NCBI RefSeq assembly: GCF_002270355.1
Contig: NZ_NJFZ01000005.1
Coordinates: 124,001-188,000, forward strand
Reading direction: 5' to 3'
Length of the DNA: 64,000 bases
Source: Flectobacillus sp. BAB-3569
GTDB lineage: Bacteria; Bacteroidota; Bacteroidia; Cytophagales; Spirosomataceae
In this document: in pieces, positions 26,676 through 35,443 of the stretch
Numbering within the stretch: position 1 is the first letter of the stretch
Layout of the letters: each line of letters starts with the position of its first letter
The notes under the pieces: model-generated
Told to the model about the DNA's origin: nothing
Database searches by the model: none
What the model saw: the letters and a program-made list of their open reading frames with translations, nothing else
Position numbers and translations under genes: made by a program

Positions 26676-28238
26676 ATGTCAGAAAAGAAATCTACCGCAG
26701 GACTAGCATCCATCATTGGAGCTTCATCGGTTGGAACCCTCATCGAATGGTATGACTTTTATATCTTCGGAAGCTTAGCCACTATTATCTCAACACAGTT
26801 TTTTCCAAAAGACAACCCTACAGCGGCATTTTTGTCAACACTTGCGACCTTCGCAGCGGGCTTTGTAGTTCGTCCTTTTGGTGCACTTTTCTTCGGTCGT
26901 CTTGGTGACTTGATTGGTCGTAAATACACATTCATGGTAACACTCGTATTGATGGGTGGAGCTACATTTGCCATCGGTTGTGTGCCAGGTTATGAAACCA
27001 TTGGTTTCTTTGCGCCACTATTGGTATTGGTACTTCGTTTGTTACAAGGCTTGGCCTTGGGCGGCGAGTACGGTGGCGCTGCTACGTATGTTGCAGAGCA
27101 CGCACCTGCCAACGAAAAAGGTTTTTGGACCTCTTGGATTCAAATTACTGCAACGGCAGGTTTGTTTATCTCATTGGCTGTGATTTTGATTACACAATCG
27201 TCTTTAGGTAAAGAAAAGTTTGAAGATTGGGGATGGAGAGTTCCGTTTTGGGTATCTATCATCATGGTATATGTATCTGTCTTAATCCGTAAAAATATGC
27301 ACGAGTCGCCTTTGTTTGCAAAAGCTAAAGCAGAAGGTAAGACATCGGCAAATCCATTGAAAGAGTCATTTGGTAATAAGTATAACTTCAAATATGTATT
27401 GCTTGCATTGTTTGGTGCTACGATGGGTCAAGGGGTGATTTGGTACACAGGTCAGTTCTACGCGCAGACCTTCTTGTTGAAAATTTGTAATATCGATTTC
27501 CAACAAGCCAACACCCTTTTGATTATCGCCTTGATGATGGGTACTCCATTCTTCGTATTCTTTGGATGGTTATCAGACAAAATTGGTCGTAAAGGTATCA
27601 TGTTGACTGGTATGTTATTAGGTGTACTTTGCTACCGTCCTATTTATGAGAAAATCTACCAGACTGCAAACATTAAGAGCAAAGAGGAAATCACGGCTAA
27701 AACAACTGAAGAAGTTAAACGAGGCTTGGTAGAAGGTACAGCCGATTCTTTGATTACTACAACAGTTACTAAAGAGTTTACTGATGGTACAAAATATAAA
27801 GAAGTGAAAAAAGTAACAGTTTTGGCTGATGCTTCAAAAGAGGCGCCAAAACCAGATGTTGTTAAAACCGTAAAATTGAACGAAGGCGATAAGTGGACCA
27901 TGATTTGGATGGTATTTATTCAATTGTTGTTTGTAACAATGGCTTATGGACCAATTGCGGCATTCTTAGTAGAAATGTTCCCTGTAAAAATCCGCTACAC
28001 GTCTATGTCTTTGCCATACCACATTGGTAACGGTGTATTCGGAGGTTTGATGCCAGCAATTGCTACTTACTTGGTGTCAAAAGCAAAAGATGCGAATGAT
28101 GCAGCCGAAAAAGCTGGTCAGGCAGTGGTAAACGCTCAGCCATACTTAGAGGGTTTGAAATATCCAATGTTGATTGCAGGTATCTGTTTTGTCATCGGCT
28201 TGCTTTATATCAAAGAGAAAAAAGGAGGAGTAGAGTAA
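26676..28238 (+). CDS. MFS transporter, metabolite:H+ symporter (MHS) family
   Basis: 520 aa, about 12 membrane segments. The N-terminus GTLIEWYDFYIFGSLATI and the loop GRLGDLIGRKYTFM, then LRLLQGLALGGEYGGAATYVAEHAP, are diagnostic of the MHS group (ProP/ShiA/KgtP-like proton symporters for organic acids and osmolytes). A second conserved loop is FGWLSDKIGRKGIM. An 80-residue hydrophilic insertion (about 326-405, with repeated KEVKKVTV/KTVKL words) separates two helices in the C-terminal half. It lies 120 bp behind the porin gene in the same direction. With acyl-CoA synthetases downstream, acetate or propionate uptake is the best guess. Confidence 0.85.
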   Translation: MSEKKSTAGLASIIGASSVGTLIEWYDFYIFGSLATIISTQFFPKDNPTAAFLSTLATFAAGFVVRPFGALFFGRLGDLIGRKYTFMVTLVLMGGATFAIGCVPGYETIGFFAPLLVLVLRLLQGLALGGEYGGAATYVAEHAPANEKGFWTSWIQITATAGLFISLAVILITQSSLGKEKFEDWGWRVPFWVSIIMVYVSVLIRKNMHESPLFAKAKAEGKTSANPLKESFGNKYNFKYVLLALFGATMGQGVIWYTGQFYAQTFLLKICNIDFQQANTLLIIALMMGTPFFVFFGWLSDKIGRKGIMLTGMLLGVLCYRPIYEKIYQTANIKSKEEITAKTTEEVKRGLVEGTADSLITTTVTKEFTDGTKYKEVKKVTVLADASKEAPKPDVVKTVKLNEGDKWTMIWMVFIQLLFVTMAYGPIAAFLVEMFPVKIRYTSMSLPYHIGNGVFGGLMPAIATYLVSKAKDANDAAEKAGQAVVNAQPYLEGLKYPMLIAGICFVIGLLYIKEKKGGVE

Positions 28239-28428
28239 TGGCTGTAGGCTATCAGCTCTAGGCTTTTGGCAAAATGACTCTTTGGTATTAATGCTAAATT
28301 GCGAGTAGTGTGTTTTGAATATAGAATTCTGGTAATTAAAAATTTACAATCACAATTCACCACTCACAATTCAGCACTCATACTTAACAAATAACTTCTA
28401 TTGAATACATTCTAAATTTTTATATAAA

Positions 28429-28656
28429 ATGGACGGAATTAAAAAAATCTTAGGTATCGTTTGGATCCTCCTCGGTATCGCAGCGGCATGGTTTGGCATC
28501 ACAGTGTTGGGTCTTCCAAAGCTAGCTTCAGGCAAACAAGATGACTTAGTATTTGGAATTATCATCATGTTTATCTTAACGCCAATCATTACAGGAGGTT
28601 TGCTAATTTTTGGTAAATATGCTCTACAAGGAGAATTTAACGAAGAGAATGCTTAA
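28429..28656 (+). CDS. Small two-helix membrane protein (DUF6814-like)
   Basis: 75 aa: helix 1 at about residues 5-28 (LGIVWILLGIAAAWFGITVLGL), a short loop KLASGKQDD, helix 2 at 41-62 (IIIMFILTPIITGGLLIF) and a charged tail. It resembles a Bacteroidota small-protein family found next to transporters. The family name is from memory. The 190-bp gap before it carries AATTCACAACTCA-type repeats (28340-28382), so it may have its own promoter. Possibly a transporter accessory. Confidence 0.65.
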   Translation: MDGIKKILGIVWILLGIAAAWFGITVLGLPKLASGKQDDLVFGIIIMFILTPIITGGLLIFGKYALQGEFNEENA

Positions 28657-28716
28657 TTAAGCTAATGGCTTTTAACCTTTTGAAAATTGTTGATGGTGTA
28701 AAGTTATTTAGTTACC

Positions 28717-28860
28717 AAGTAATCGTGCAGAATAAGATTTGAGTTATGTGTTTAGGTACTAGGCAAAGAGTGTTAAAATGCTTTTTTCAAAGCCCACCGC
28801 CGAAAGCCGTTACCTGAAAGCCCAAAGTACAATCTTAAATTTTATTTTGCTCACTAACTT
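28717..28860. repeat. Dispersed inverted-repeat element, copy C (144 bp)
   Basis: Starts AAGTAATCGTGCAGAATAAG and ends TTTTGCTCACTAACTT, like copies A and B, but lacks about 34 bp of the interior. The rest of the 684-bp gap (28861-29340) holds a short inverted repeat AATGTATG/CATACATT (28920-28961) and no gene I can support. Confidence 0.8.
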
Positions 28861-29340
28861 GAATACTTTACACCAAAAACCAAAGCATAAAATAGTTTTT
28901 AGGGATAGATGAGTTGAGTAATGTATGTCAATGAAGTCATTTTTGGCTCTTGGCATACATTCTTAGTTTATGGGAATACCTCTTTCCAAAAACTCTACCA
29001 ACTTAGCTAAGTAATTGTCTATTTTTTATTGAATAAGTCTTATTTGTTATTATTTTGCTTGACACAGTCAGTAATTATGTATATATACTAGATATAGCCT
29101 CCTCGGAGGGACTTGACGAGTCAGTTTTCCTCAAAGAAACAGGTATTTGGGGCAATTTGAACCATCAAAAATCAAGAGTAAGTATATTTCTGGTAAATTG
29201 GTAATGATGCAAATACGTAAAATAGACAAATTCAGTATTAAGCTTCCCGCCATTGGTAAAATACCATAAAGCAACCATCATTTGCTTTCAATATTAACCT
29301 TATAGCGGTGCTGTAGCAAATCGACCGTATTCCTAAAAAC

Positions 29341-29565
29341 ATGAAAGAATCACTAAAAGAGCAAAGACTTTTTATCATAAGTTGCTTGTTTTTGCTGCTA
29401 TACAATTTTCCGATTATATCAATCTTCAATCTGGATACCCAAATAGCAGGCATTCCAAGCCTATTTCTATATGTTTTTGTACTTTGGCTGATTTTGATTG
29501 TTGTAATCTACTTAAATGTCAGAGAGGTAAACAAAAACCAAGACCATTCAAATCACGATGAATAG
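29341..29565 (+). CDS. Small membrane protein preceding the SSF-domain kinase (DUF3311-like)
   Basis: 74 aa with two hydrophobic helices (about residues 9-30 and 39-61) and a charged tail KNQDHSNHDE. Its stop overlaps the next start by 8 bp, so the two are translated from one message. Small two-helix partners of this kind often sit before sodium:solute symporter genes. Its role is unknown. Confidence 0.7.
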   Translation: MKESLKEQRLFIISCLFLLLYNFPIISIFNLDTQIAGIPSLFLYVFVLWLILIVVIYLNVREVNKNQDHSNHDE

Positions 29566-32266
29566 CTTAATCTTAGTTTTGGCGTCTTTGCTATATCTGG
29601 CATTCTTATTTGGTGTAGCATATTGGGCCGAAAAACGTTCTGGAAAAGGCAAAAGCCTTGTTACCAACCCATACATATATGCGCTTTCTTTGGCGATTTA
29701 TTGTACCGCATGGACTTTCTATGGCTCGGTTGGTCGAGCTGTAGGTTATGGCATCGAATACCTTTCGGTGTACATAGGCCCCACACTTATGATGCCTCTT
29801 TGGTGGTTGGTGATTCGCAAAATTATTCGTATCTCCAAAGTATATCGTATTACTTCTATCGCAGATTTTATTTCTTCCAGATATGGCAAAAATGTAACGC
29901 TAGGTATTATCGTCACACTTGTTTCTCTGGTGGGAGTATTACCCTATATTGCGATTCAGCTCAAGGCTATCTCAAGTAGTTTTAGAATCCTAACACGTAC
30001 TGACTCGCCCTCTAATAGTCATATTTTCTTGGATGACCTTACTTTCTATATCTCAATGGGGTTGGGGCTATTTACCATTATTTTTGGTACCAGAAAAATC
30101 GACTCTACCGAGCGCCATGAAGGAATGGTGGCAGCCATTGCCGCCGAATCAATCATCAAAGCGTTGGCCTTTATCGTCGTTGGTATTTTTGTAACCTACG
30201 GAATTTTCAATGGTTTTGGTGATATTTTCAATAAAGCAGCTTTACATCCTCAGCTAAAATCTCAGTTTTTGATGGATGGCAACAAAGGAGAATATTCCTC
30301 TTGGTTTTGGCATACGGCATTATCAATGAGTGCTATCTTATTTTTACCGAGGCAGTTTCAGGTAGCCGTAGTCGAAAATGTCAACGAAAAACACCTCAAC
30401 AAAGCCATGTGGTTGTTTCCACTGTACTTGTTGATTATTAATATTTTTGTGTTGCCGATCGCCTTTGGAGGAGAATTGCTGTTTCCCAATCATGATGTCA
30501 ATCCCGACAATTATTTATTAGCAATTCCTTTAAAATACGATGCAAAATTCTTGGCGTTATTGACCTATATCGGAGGATTTTCGGCTGCTACAAGTATGGT
30601 TATTGTCGAAACCATTGCCCTCAGTATCATGGTTTCGAATAGCTTAATCATGCCGATTTTATTGGCCTATCCCAAGGTCATTGGCAAATATGAAAACAAC
30701 CTCAGTGGTTTAGTCAACAATATTCGAAGAGTTAGCATTTTTATCATTTTACTTTTGGCATATATCTATGCCAAAGCCATTGCACGCTATTTTTCGCTGG
30801 TATCTATCGGCATGGTTTCTTTTGCGGCCGTTGCCCAATTTGCACCAGCTATTATTGGTGGTATTTATTGGAAAGAAGGTAATCGAAAAGGAGCGATTAT
30901 TGGATTATTATCAGGAACATTTATTTGGTTTTATACCCTCGTACTTCCTTCTCTGATTGGTGCAGGGCTGTTTCCTCATTCTATTTTGGAGGAAGGTCTT
31001 TGGGGAATCAAAGCCCTACGCCCTTCTGCCCTATTTGGCTTAGAAGGGATGGACGACATTTCGCATGGGGTATTCTGGAGTATGTTTTTCAATATTGGTA
31101 GTTATGTTTCGTTTTCGTTAATCACCAAATCTACCTCTATTGAACTCAATCAGGCCGTCACTTTTGTAGATATATTTAGTCATTCCAAGTTTACAGATAA
31201 TACTACCATTTGGCGTGGCACGGCCTATTTGAATGACATCAGAACGCTATTATTCAACTTTTTTGGCGAACGACGAACCGATAGGGTATTACGGCTTTTT
31301 GCCCAAAAACATAGTTTAAATTTAGAAAACAAAAAGGCTGACCCAAAGTTAGTTACTTATTCCGAAAAGCTTTTGGCGGGCGTCGTAGGCGCAGCTTCCG
31401 CTCGTATTATGGTGGCTTCAATTTCGAAAGAAGAACATATTTCGATGGATGAAGTAGTCAATATTCTTCGAGCCTCTCAAGAATTGATGGTCAATAATAA
31501 AGAGCTTCGCAGAAAATCTATCGAGCTTGAAAAAGCGACTTCCGAACTCAAAGAGGCTAATGAAATTTTGAAACGTACCGACAAGCTCAAAGATGACTTC
31601 TTGTCGACAGTCGCACACGAAATACGTACTCCGCTGACTTCTATTAGGGCTTTATCAGAAATTGTGTACGACAATCCAGATATGGATCAAGAAGAACGAG
31701 AACATTTTTTAGGTACTGTCGTAAAAGAGTCGGACCGCTTGAGTCGATTAATTAATCAGGTGCTAGATTTAGAAAAATATGAATCTGGTCGACAGAAATT
31801 GATTAAAGAAAATGTAGATATACAGGAAATTGTGAAAGATAGTATCGATGCACTTTATCAACCTGCAAAAGAAAAGGGAATCAAAGTGGTATTCTTGCCA
31901 GATCGTTTTGCGCCAAAATTTGAGGCAGATAGAGATAAGTTGATACAAGTCGTGGTAAATCTTATATCCAATGCCATCAAGTATTGCGAAGCAGATAAAG
32001 GCGAAATCCAAATAGCCACACATTATGTCGAAGGTGCGATTTATACCAGTATCCAAGACAATGGCGTAGGGATTGCCAAAGAGTTTCAACGACTGATTTT
32101 TGACAAATTTTTTCAAGCAGAAGATCAAACTATCAAAAAACCAAAAGGAAGCGGATTGGGATTGGCTATTTCCAAAAAAATCGTTGAACTACACCAAGGA
32201 CAAATCTGGGTAGAAAGCGAAGTAGGACATGGTTCTAAATTTACCTTTATGCTTCCAGTGGTATAG
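29558..32266 (+). CDS. Sensor histidine kinase with N-terminal sodium:solute symporter (SSF) domain (CbrA/CrbS-like)
   Basis: 902 aa. Residues 1 to about 510 form a 12-13-helix SSF domain (YCTAWTFYGSVGRAVGYGIEYLSVYIGPTL). A linker and a coiled coil (about 640-680, NKELRRKSIELEKATSELKEANEILK) lead to the HisKA domain with the phosphorylated H687 in STVAHEIRTPLTSIRAL. The HATPase domain shows the N box NLISNAIKY and G boxes DNGVGIAKE and GSGLGLAISKKI. CbrA and CrbS are kinases of this design; CrbS controls acs in Vibrio and Pseudomonas. Position just upstream of the response regulator and acyl-CoA synthetase genes supports a similar acetate-switch role. Confidence 0.92.
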   Translation: MNSLILVLASLLYLAFLFGVAYWAEKRSGKGKSLVTNPYIYALSLAIYCTAWTFYGSVGRAVGYGIEYLSVYIGPTLMMPLWWLVIRKIIRISKVYRITSIADFISSRYGKNVTLGIIVTLVSLVGVLPYIAIQLKAISSSFRILTRTDSPSNSHIFLDDLTFYISMGLGLFTIIFGTRKIDSTERHEGMVAAIAAESIIKALAFIVVGIFVTYGIFNGFGDIFNKAALHPQLKSQFLMDGNKGEYSSWFWHTALSMSAILFLPRQFQVAVVENVNEKHLNKAMWLFPLYLLIINIFVLPIAFGGELLFPNHDVNPDNYLLAIPLKYDAKFLALLTYIGGFSAATSMVIVETIALSIMVSNSLIMPILLAYPKVIGKYENNLSGLVNNIRRVSIFIILLLAYIYAKAIARYFSLVSIGMVSFAAVAQFAPAIIGGIYWKEGNRKGAIIGLLSGTFIWFYTLVLPSLIGAGLFPHSILEEGLWGIKALRPSALFGLEGMDDISHGVFWSMFFNIGSYVSFSLITKSTSIELNQAVTFVDIFSHSKFTDNTTIWRGTAYLNDIRTLLFNFFGERRTDRVLRLFAQKHSLNLENKKADPKLVTYSEKLLAGVVGAASARIMVASISKEEHISMDEVVNILRASQELMVNNKELRRKSIELEKATSELKEANEILKRTDKLKDDFLSTVAHEIRTPLTSIRALSEIVYDNPDMDQEEREHFLGTVVKESDRLSRLINQVLDLEKYESGRQKLIKENVDIQEIVKDSIDALYQPAKEKGIKVVFLPDRFAPKFEADRDKLIQVVVNLISNAIKYCEADKGEIQIATHYVEGAIYTSIQDNGVGIAKEFQRLIFDKFFQAEDQTIKKPKGSGLGLAISKKIVELHQGQIWVESEVGHGSKFTFMLPVV

Positions 32267-32431
32267 GATAAAAGAGATAAAGGGAACAGGCACAAAGGGG
32301 CAAAGTGGAAGAAAGTATTGGAGGACAAGAAAAATAATCATCTGTTTATCAAGTATTTATCAATCTAAAAATCACTCTACCGCTTTACCACTGTATGCCT
32401 TTGTGCCTCTTAATAAAAAAACTCATTAAAG

Positions 32432-32818
32432 ATGAAACAGCAATTAAAAGTATTAGTAGTTGACGACGAGCCTGGCATTTTGATGTCGCTTGAATTCCTG
32501 ATGAAAAAAGAGGGTTATCAGGTATTTATTGCTCGTGATGGAGAGGAAGCACTTGACATCATCGAACGTGAGATTCCATCTATAATTTTATTGGACATTA
32601 TGATGCCCAATGTGGATGGCTATGAAGTATGCCATTTTGTAAAAAGCACCCTCAAGCTAAGTCATATCAAAATTGTGTTTTTGAGCGCTAAAAATAAAGA
32701 ATCAGATATGGAAAAGGGATATGCTATTGGAGCCGACCTATATGTGCCAAAACCCTTTTCTACTCGTACTTTGGTCTCAAAAGTAAACGCTTTAGCCCTT
32801 GGTATCGCAACTAGCTAA
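32432..32818 (+). CDS. Single-domain response regulator (receiver only)
   Basis: 128 aa, only a CheY-type receiver. Acidic pocket D11-D12, phospho-acceptor D55 in IILLDIMMPNVDGYE, S85 in VFLSAK and K107 in VPKPFS are all present. There is no DNA-binding output, unlike CrbR or CbrB. It lies 165 bp after the SSF kinase gene and 208 bp before the prpE-like gene. It probably takes phosphate from the upstream kinase and acts through protein contact or a phosphorelay. Confidence 0.9.
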   Translation: MKQQLKVLVVDDEPGILMSLEFLMKKEGYQVFIARDGEEALDIIEREIPSIILLDIMMPNVDGYEVCHFVKSTLKLSHIKIVFLSAKNKESDMEKGYAIGADLYVPKPFSTRTLVSKVNALALGIATS

Positions 32819-32994
32819 GTTTAGCGGAGTTTTTCACGATTTTTCGGTGTAAACACTTAATTTAGTATTGTGAAAATATTCATGTTTTCTCATGGAATCA
32901 GTCAAACTGATAGTTATTCATAAACCAACGAATACGATGAATAACTAGGGTACTTTTAACTAAAATCACCAACCTGACTGCTCCTATTAAATAC

Positions 32995-33006
32995 ATAACA
33001 AAACAA
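32995..33006 (+). promoter_or_regulatory. Shared leader word ATAACAAAACAA upstream of the prpE-like gene
   Basis: Exact 12-mer 20 nt before the ATG. A TACTTTTA box at 32951-32958, close to the TACTTTTG of aceB, lies 36 nt upstream of it and may be the -7 element. Confidence 0.6.
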
Positions 33007-33026
33007 ACATATAAGCTTATATACCA

Positions 33027-34937
33027 ATGTCTTACGCAGAAAAATACCAATTCAGCATTGATAATCGTGAGGCTTTTTGGGCCGAACAAGCTCAGCAAAT
33101 CTCGTGGTTTGAAGCTCCCGAGCAAACCTTATCTGTAGATGAGAAAGGTTTCTATCGCTGGTTTAAAGGTGGCAAGATGAATACTGCCTATTTGGCACTT
33201 GACTACCACGTAGAAAACGGCAGAGGTGACCAAACTGCTATCATTTACGACTCTCCAGCTACCAAAAGTATAAAAAAGTATAGCTATAGCGAACTTACCA
33301 AAGAGGTAGCTAAATTGGCGGGTGGACTCAAAACTTTAGGCGTTCAAAAAGGAGACACTGTCGTGATTTATATGCCGATGGTTCCCGAAGCAGCCATTGC
33401 TATGCTAGCTTGCGCTCGCTTAGGCGCTGTACACTCGGTGGTATTTGGAGGTTTTGCGCCTCATGAACTAGCGGTGCGTATCGACGATGCCAAACCGAAG
33501 GTCATGATTTCGGCATCTTGCGGCATTGAGTTCGAAAAAGTAATCTCCTATAAACCTCTTCTCGACGAAGCCATCGAAGCCTCTGAGCACAAACCTGCGC
33601 ACTGTGTAATTCTTCAGCGTCCACAGGCTCAGGCAAGCATGATTGAGATTCGCGATGTGGATTATACTCAATTAGTCGAGCAGTCAGACGAAACTCCTTG
33701 CGAAATAGTAGACGCAACGGATCCTTTATATATCCTTTACACTTCAGGAACTACAGGCAAACCCAAAGGTATTGTCCGAGACAATGGCGGTCATGCGGTA
33801 GCTATGAATTTTTCGATGCGTGCTATCTATGATGTACAACCAGGCGATGTCTATTGGGCAGCCTCGGATGTAGGTTGGGTAGTGGGACACTCATACATCG
33901 TATATGCCCCTTTGATTTATGGTTGTACAACCATTTTATTCGAAGGAAAGCCTATCAAAACGCCTGATGCTGGAACGTTCTGGCGTGTTATTGAAGAGCA
34001 TAAAGTGAAATGCTTTTTTACAGCGCCAACTGCTTTTAGAGCAATCAAAAAAGAAGACCCTCATGCCGAATTAAAGGCAAAATATGATATTAGTTCACTC
34101 AAAGCTATTTACTTGGCGGGTGAGCGCTGCGACCCTCCTACCCTTGAATGGTTACAACAAATTACACAATTGCCAATTCTCGACCACTGGTGGCAAACCG
34201 AAACGGGTTGGGGAATTGTAGGCAACATGGTTGGTATCGAAGCTTTTCCTGTAAAAGCGGGTTCGGCAACCAAGCCTGTCTGTGGTTTTGAGTTGAAAAT
34301 CTTGAACGAAGCTGGCGAAGAACTTGGCCCTAATCAGGATGGATATGTTTGTATCAAACTCCCAATGCCTCCAGGCTGTTTGCCAACACTTTGGAATGAC
34401 GACGATCGCTTCAGAACCTCTTACTTAACTACTTTTGAAGGCTATTACCTCACGGGCGATGGCGGTTTTATCGACCAAGATGGCTATGTCTTCATTATGG
34501 GTCGTATCGACGATGTAATCAATGTGGCAGGTCACCGACTTTCGACTGGTGCTATGGAAGAAATCATTGCCTCACACCCAGCAGTCGCCGAATGCGCCGT
34601 AGTGGGTATCGCCGACGAACTACGTGGACAGCGTCCTGTGGGTTTTGCTGTACTGAAAGATGGACAAGATATTGACGAAAATACGCTTGAGCAACAAAGC
34701 ATCGCTTTGATTCGTGAGCAAATAGGTGCCGTAGCTTTTTATAGAAATACCATTTTAGTAAAACGTTTACCTAAAACTCGTTCAGGAAAAATCCTCCGCA
34801 AAATTATCCGTCAAATTGCCGATGGCGAAAGCTTCAATGTGCCGTCGACTATCGATGATCCTGCTATTTTAGATGAAATCACCCAACGTTTGCAAGAGCG
34901 CAACATTGGCTTAGCATATACAGAAAAACAAGTTTAA
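33027..34937 (+). CDS. prpE: Propionyl-CoA synthetase-like acyl-CoA synthetase
   Basis: 636 aa, ANL superfamily. Activates a short-chain acid with ATP and CoA. The P-loop-like motif is YILYTSGTTGKPKGIVRDNGGHAVA (about 237-261). DVGWVVGHSYIVYAPL and HWWQTETGW follow, and the C-terminal lysine is in LPKTRSGKILRKI. RDNGGHAVA, MPPGCLPTLW and AGHRLSTGAMEE resemble PrpE (EC 6.2.1.17) more than acetyl-CoA synthetase, whose gene lies just downstream. The Lys in SGKILRK is the usual target of inhibitory acetylation. Substrate preference is inferred from motifs. Confidence 0.85.
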   Translation: MSYAEKYQFSIDNREAFWAEQAQQISWFEAPEQTLSVDEKGFYRWFKGGKMNTAYLALDYHVENGRGDQTAIIYDSPATKSIKKYSYSELTKEVAKLAGGLKTLGVQKGDTVVIYMPMVPEAAIAMLACARLGAVHSVVFGGFAPHELAVRIDDAKPKVMISASCGIEFEKVISYKPLLDEAIEASEHKPAHCVILQRPQAQASMIEIRDVDYTQLVEQSDETPCEIVDATDPLYILYTSGTTGKPKGIVRDNGGHAVAMNFSMRAIYDVQPGDVYWAASDVGWVVGHSYIVYAPLIYGCTTILFEGKPIKTPDAGTFWRVIEEHKVKCFFTAPTAFRAIKKEDPHAELKAKYDISSLKAIYLAGERCDPPTLEWLQQITQLPILDHWWQTETGWGIVGNMVGIEAFPVKAGSATKPVCGFELKILNEAGEELGPNQDGYVCIKLPMPPGCLPTLWNDDDRFRTSYLTTFEGYYLTGDGGFIDQDGYVFIMGRIDDVINVAGHRLSTGAMEEIIASHPAVAECAVVGIADELRGQRPVGFAVLKDGQDIDENTLEQQSIALIREQIGAVAFYRNTILVKRLPKTRSGKILRKIIRQIADGESFNVPSTIDDPAILDEITQRLQERNIGLAYTEKQV

Positions 34938-34959
34938 AACACTAAAACCCCATTGTAAC

Positions 34960-35090
34960 ATGAGCACAGAAACTGAAAAAAACCGAACTGGATTTTAAGA
35001 ATCATTATCGCCGCAGCAATCATTGGCGCTGCTATTTGGTTGGTAAACGTTATGTCAACTAGCGAAATTGAAATTGGTGGAGGACACTAG
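34960..35090 (+). pseudogene. Small single-helix membrane peptide gene with a -1 frameshift at a run of seven A
   Basis: The ATG at 34960 reads MSTETEKN.. but stops at 34996-34998. The -1 frame continues PNWILRIIIAAAIIGAAIWL and ends EIEIGGGH at 35090, giving a plausible peptide of about 43 aa with one transmembrane helix. The junction is the run 34976-34982, which forms A AAA AAC in the correct phase for -1 ribosomal slippage. One more A would also restore the frame. It sits between the two acyl-CoA synthetase genes. It could be a real short gene read by slippage, a recent mutation or an assembly error. Confidence 0.6.
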
Positions 35091-35212
35091 GAAGTGTTGA
35101 GTTTTGAGTGAGGAGTTTTGAAAATTTTATTTCGGAGGGTGTAGCAAAAAGCAGATATATCTAAAAAACTTTTCTTAAAACGCTTTCATCAAATCAAATT
35201 TCTTGACATTTT

Positions 35213-35247
35213 AAGATTGGCAAAGCACTTGTGGCTTTGCCAATCTT
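35213..35247. terminator. Terminator hairpin downstream of the prpE-like operon
   Basis: A perfect 14-bp stem AAGATTGGCAAAGC / GCTTTGCCAATCTT with a 7-nt loop, followed by GTTTTATT. Confidence 0.75.
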
Positions 35248-35259
35248 GTTTTATTGGAT

Positions 35260-35443
35260 GAAGCTGTTTAAACTTTCGTAATATTTCTTGCGTCAGCAAT
35301 GAATTTATACTGTTTGAGCGAAGCGAGTTTATAAATTCTTGAATTTTTTGCGGCCGCCGCTGCGGTTACTTTTTGTTTCAAGACAAAAAGTAAGGCTAAG
35401 AATTATCCAATAAAACTGTTTTTTGAAAAGTTTAAACAGCTTC
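35260..35443. repeat. 184-bp element bounded by 17-bp inverted repeats
   Basis: The ends GAAGCTGTTTAAACTTT (35260-35276) and AAAGTTTAAACAGCTTC (35427-35443) are perfect inverted repeats. A second pair, TTATTGGAT (35251-35259) / ATCCAATAA (35405-35413), overlaps. Inside is a GC-rich GCGGCCGCCGCTGCGG patch and a hairpin TTACTTTTTG/CAAAAAGTAA. No reading frame of note. The form suggests a MITE-like element. The remaining 430 bp before acs are AT-rich with no gene I trust. Confidence 0.6.
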
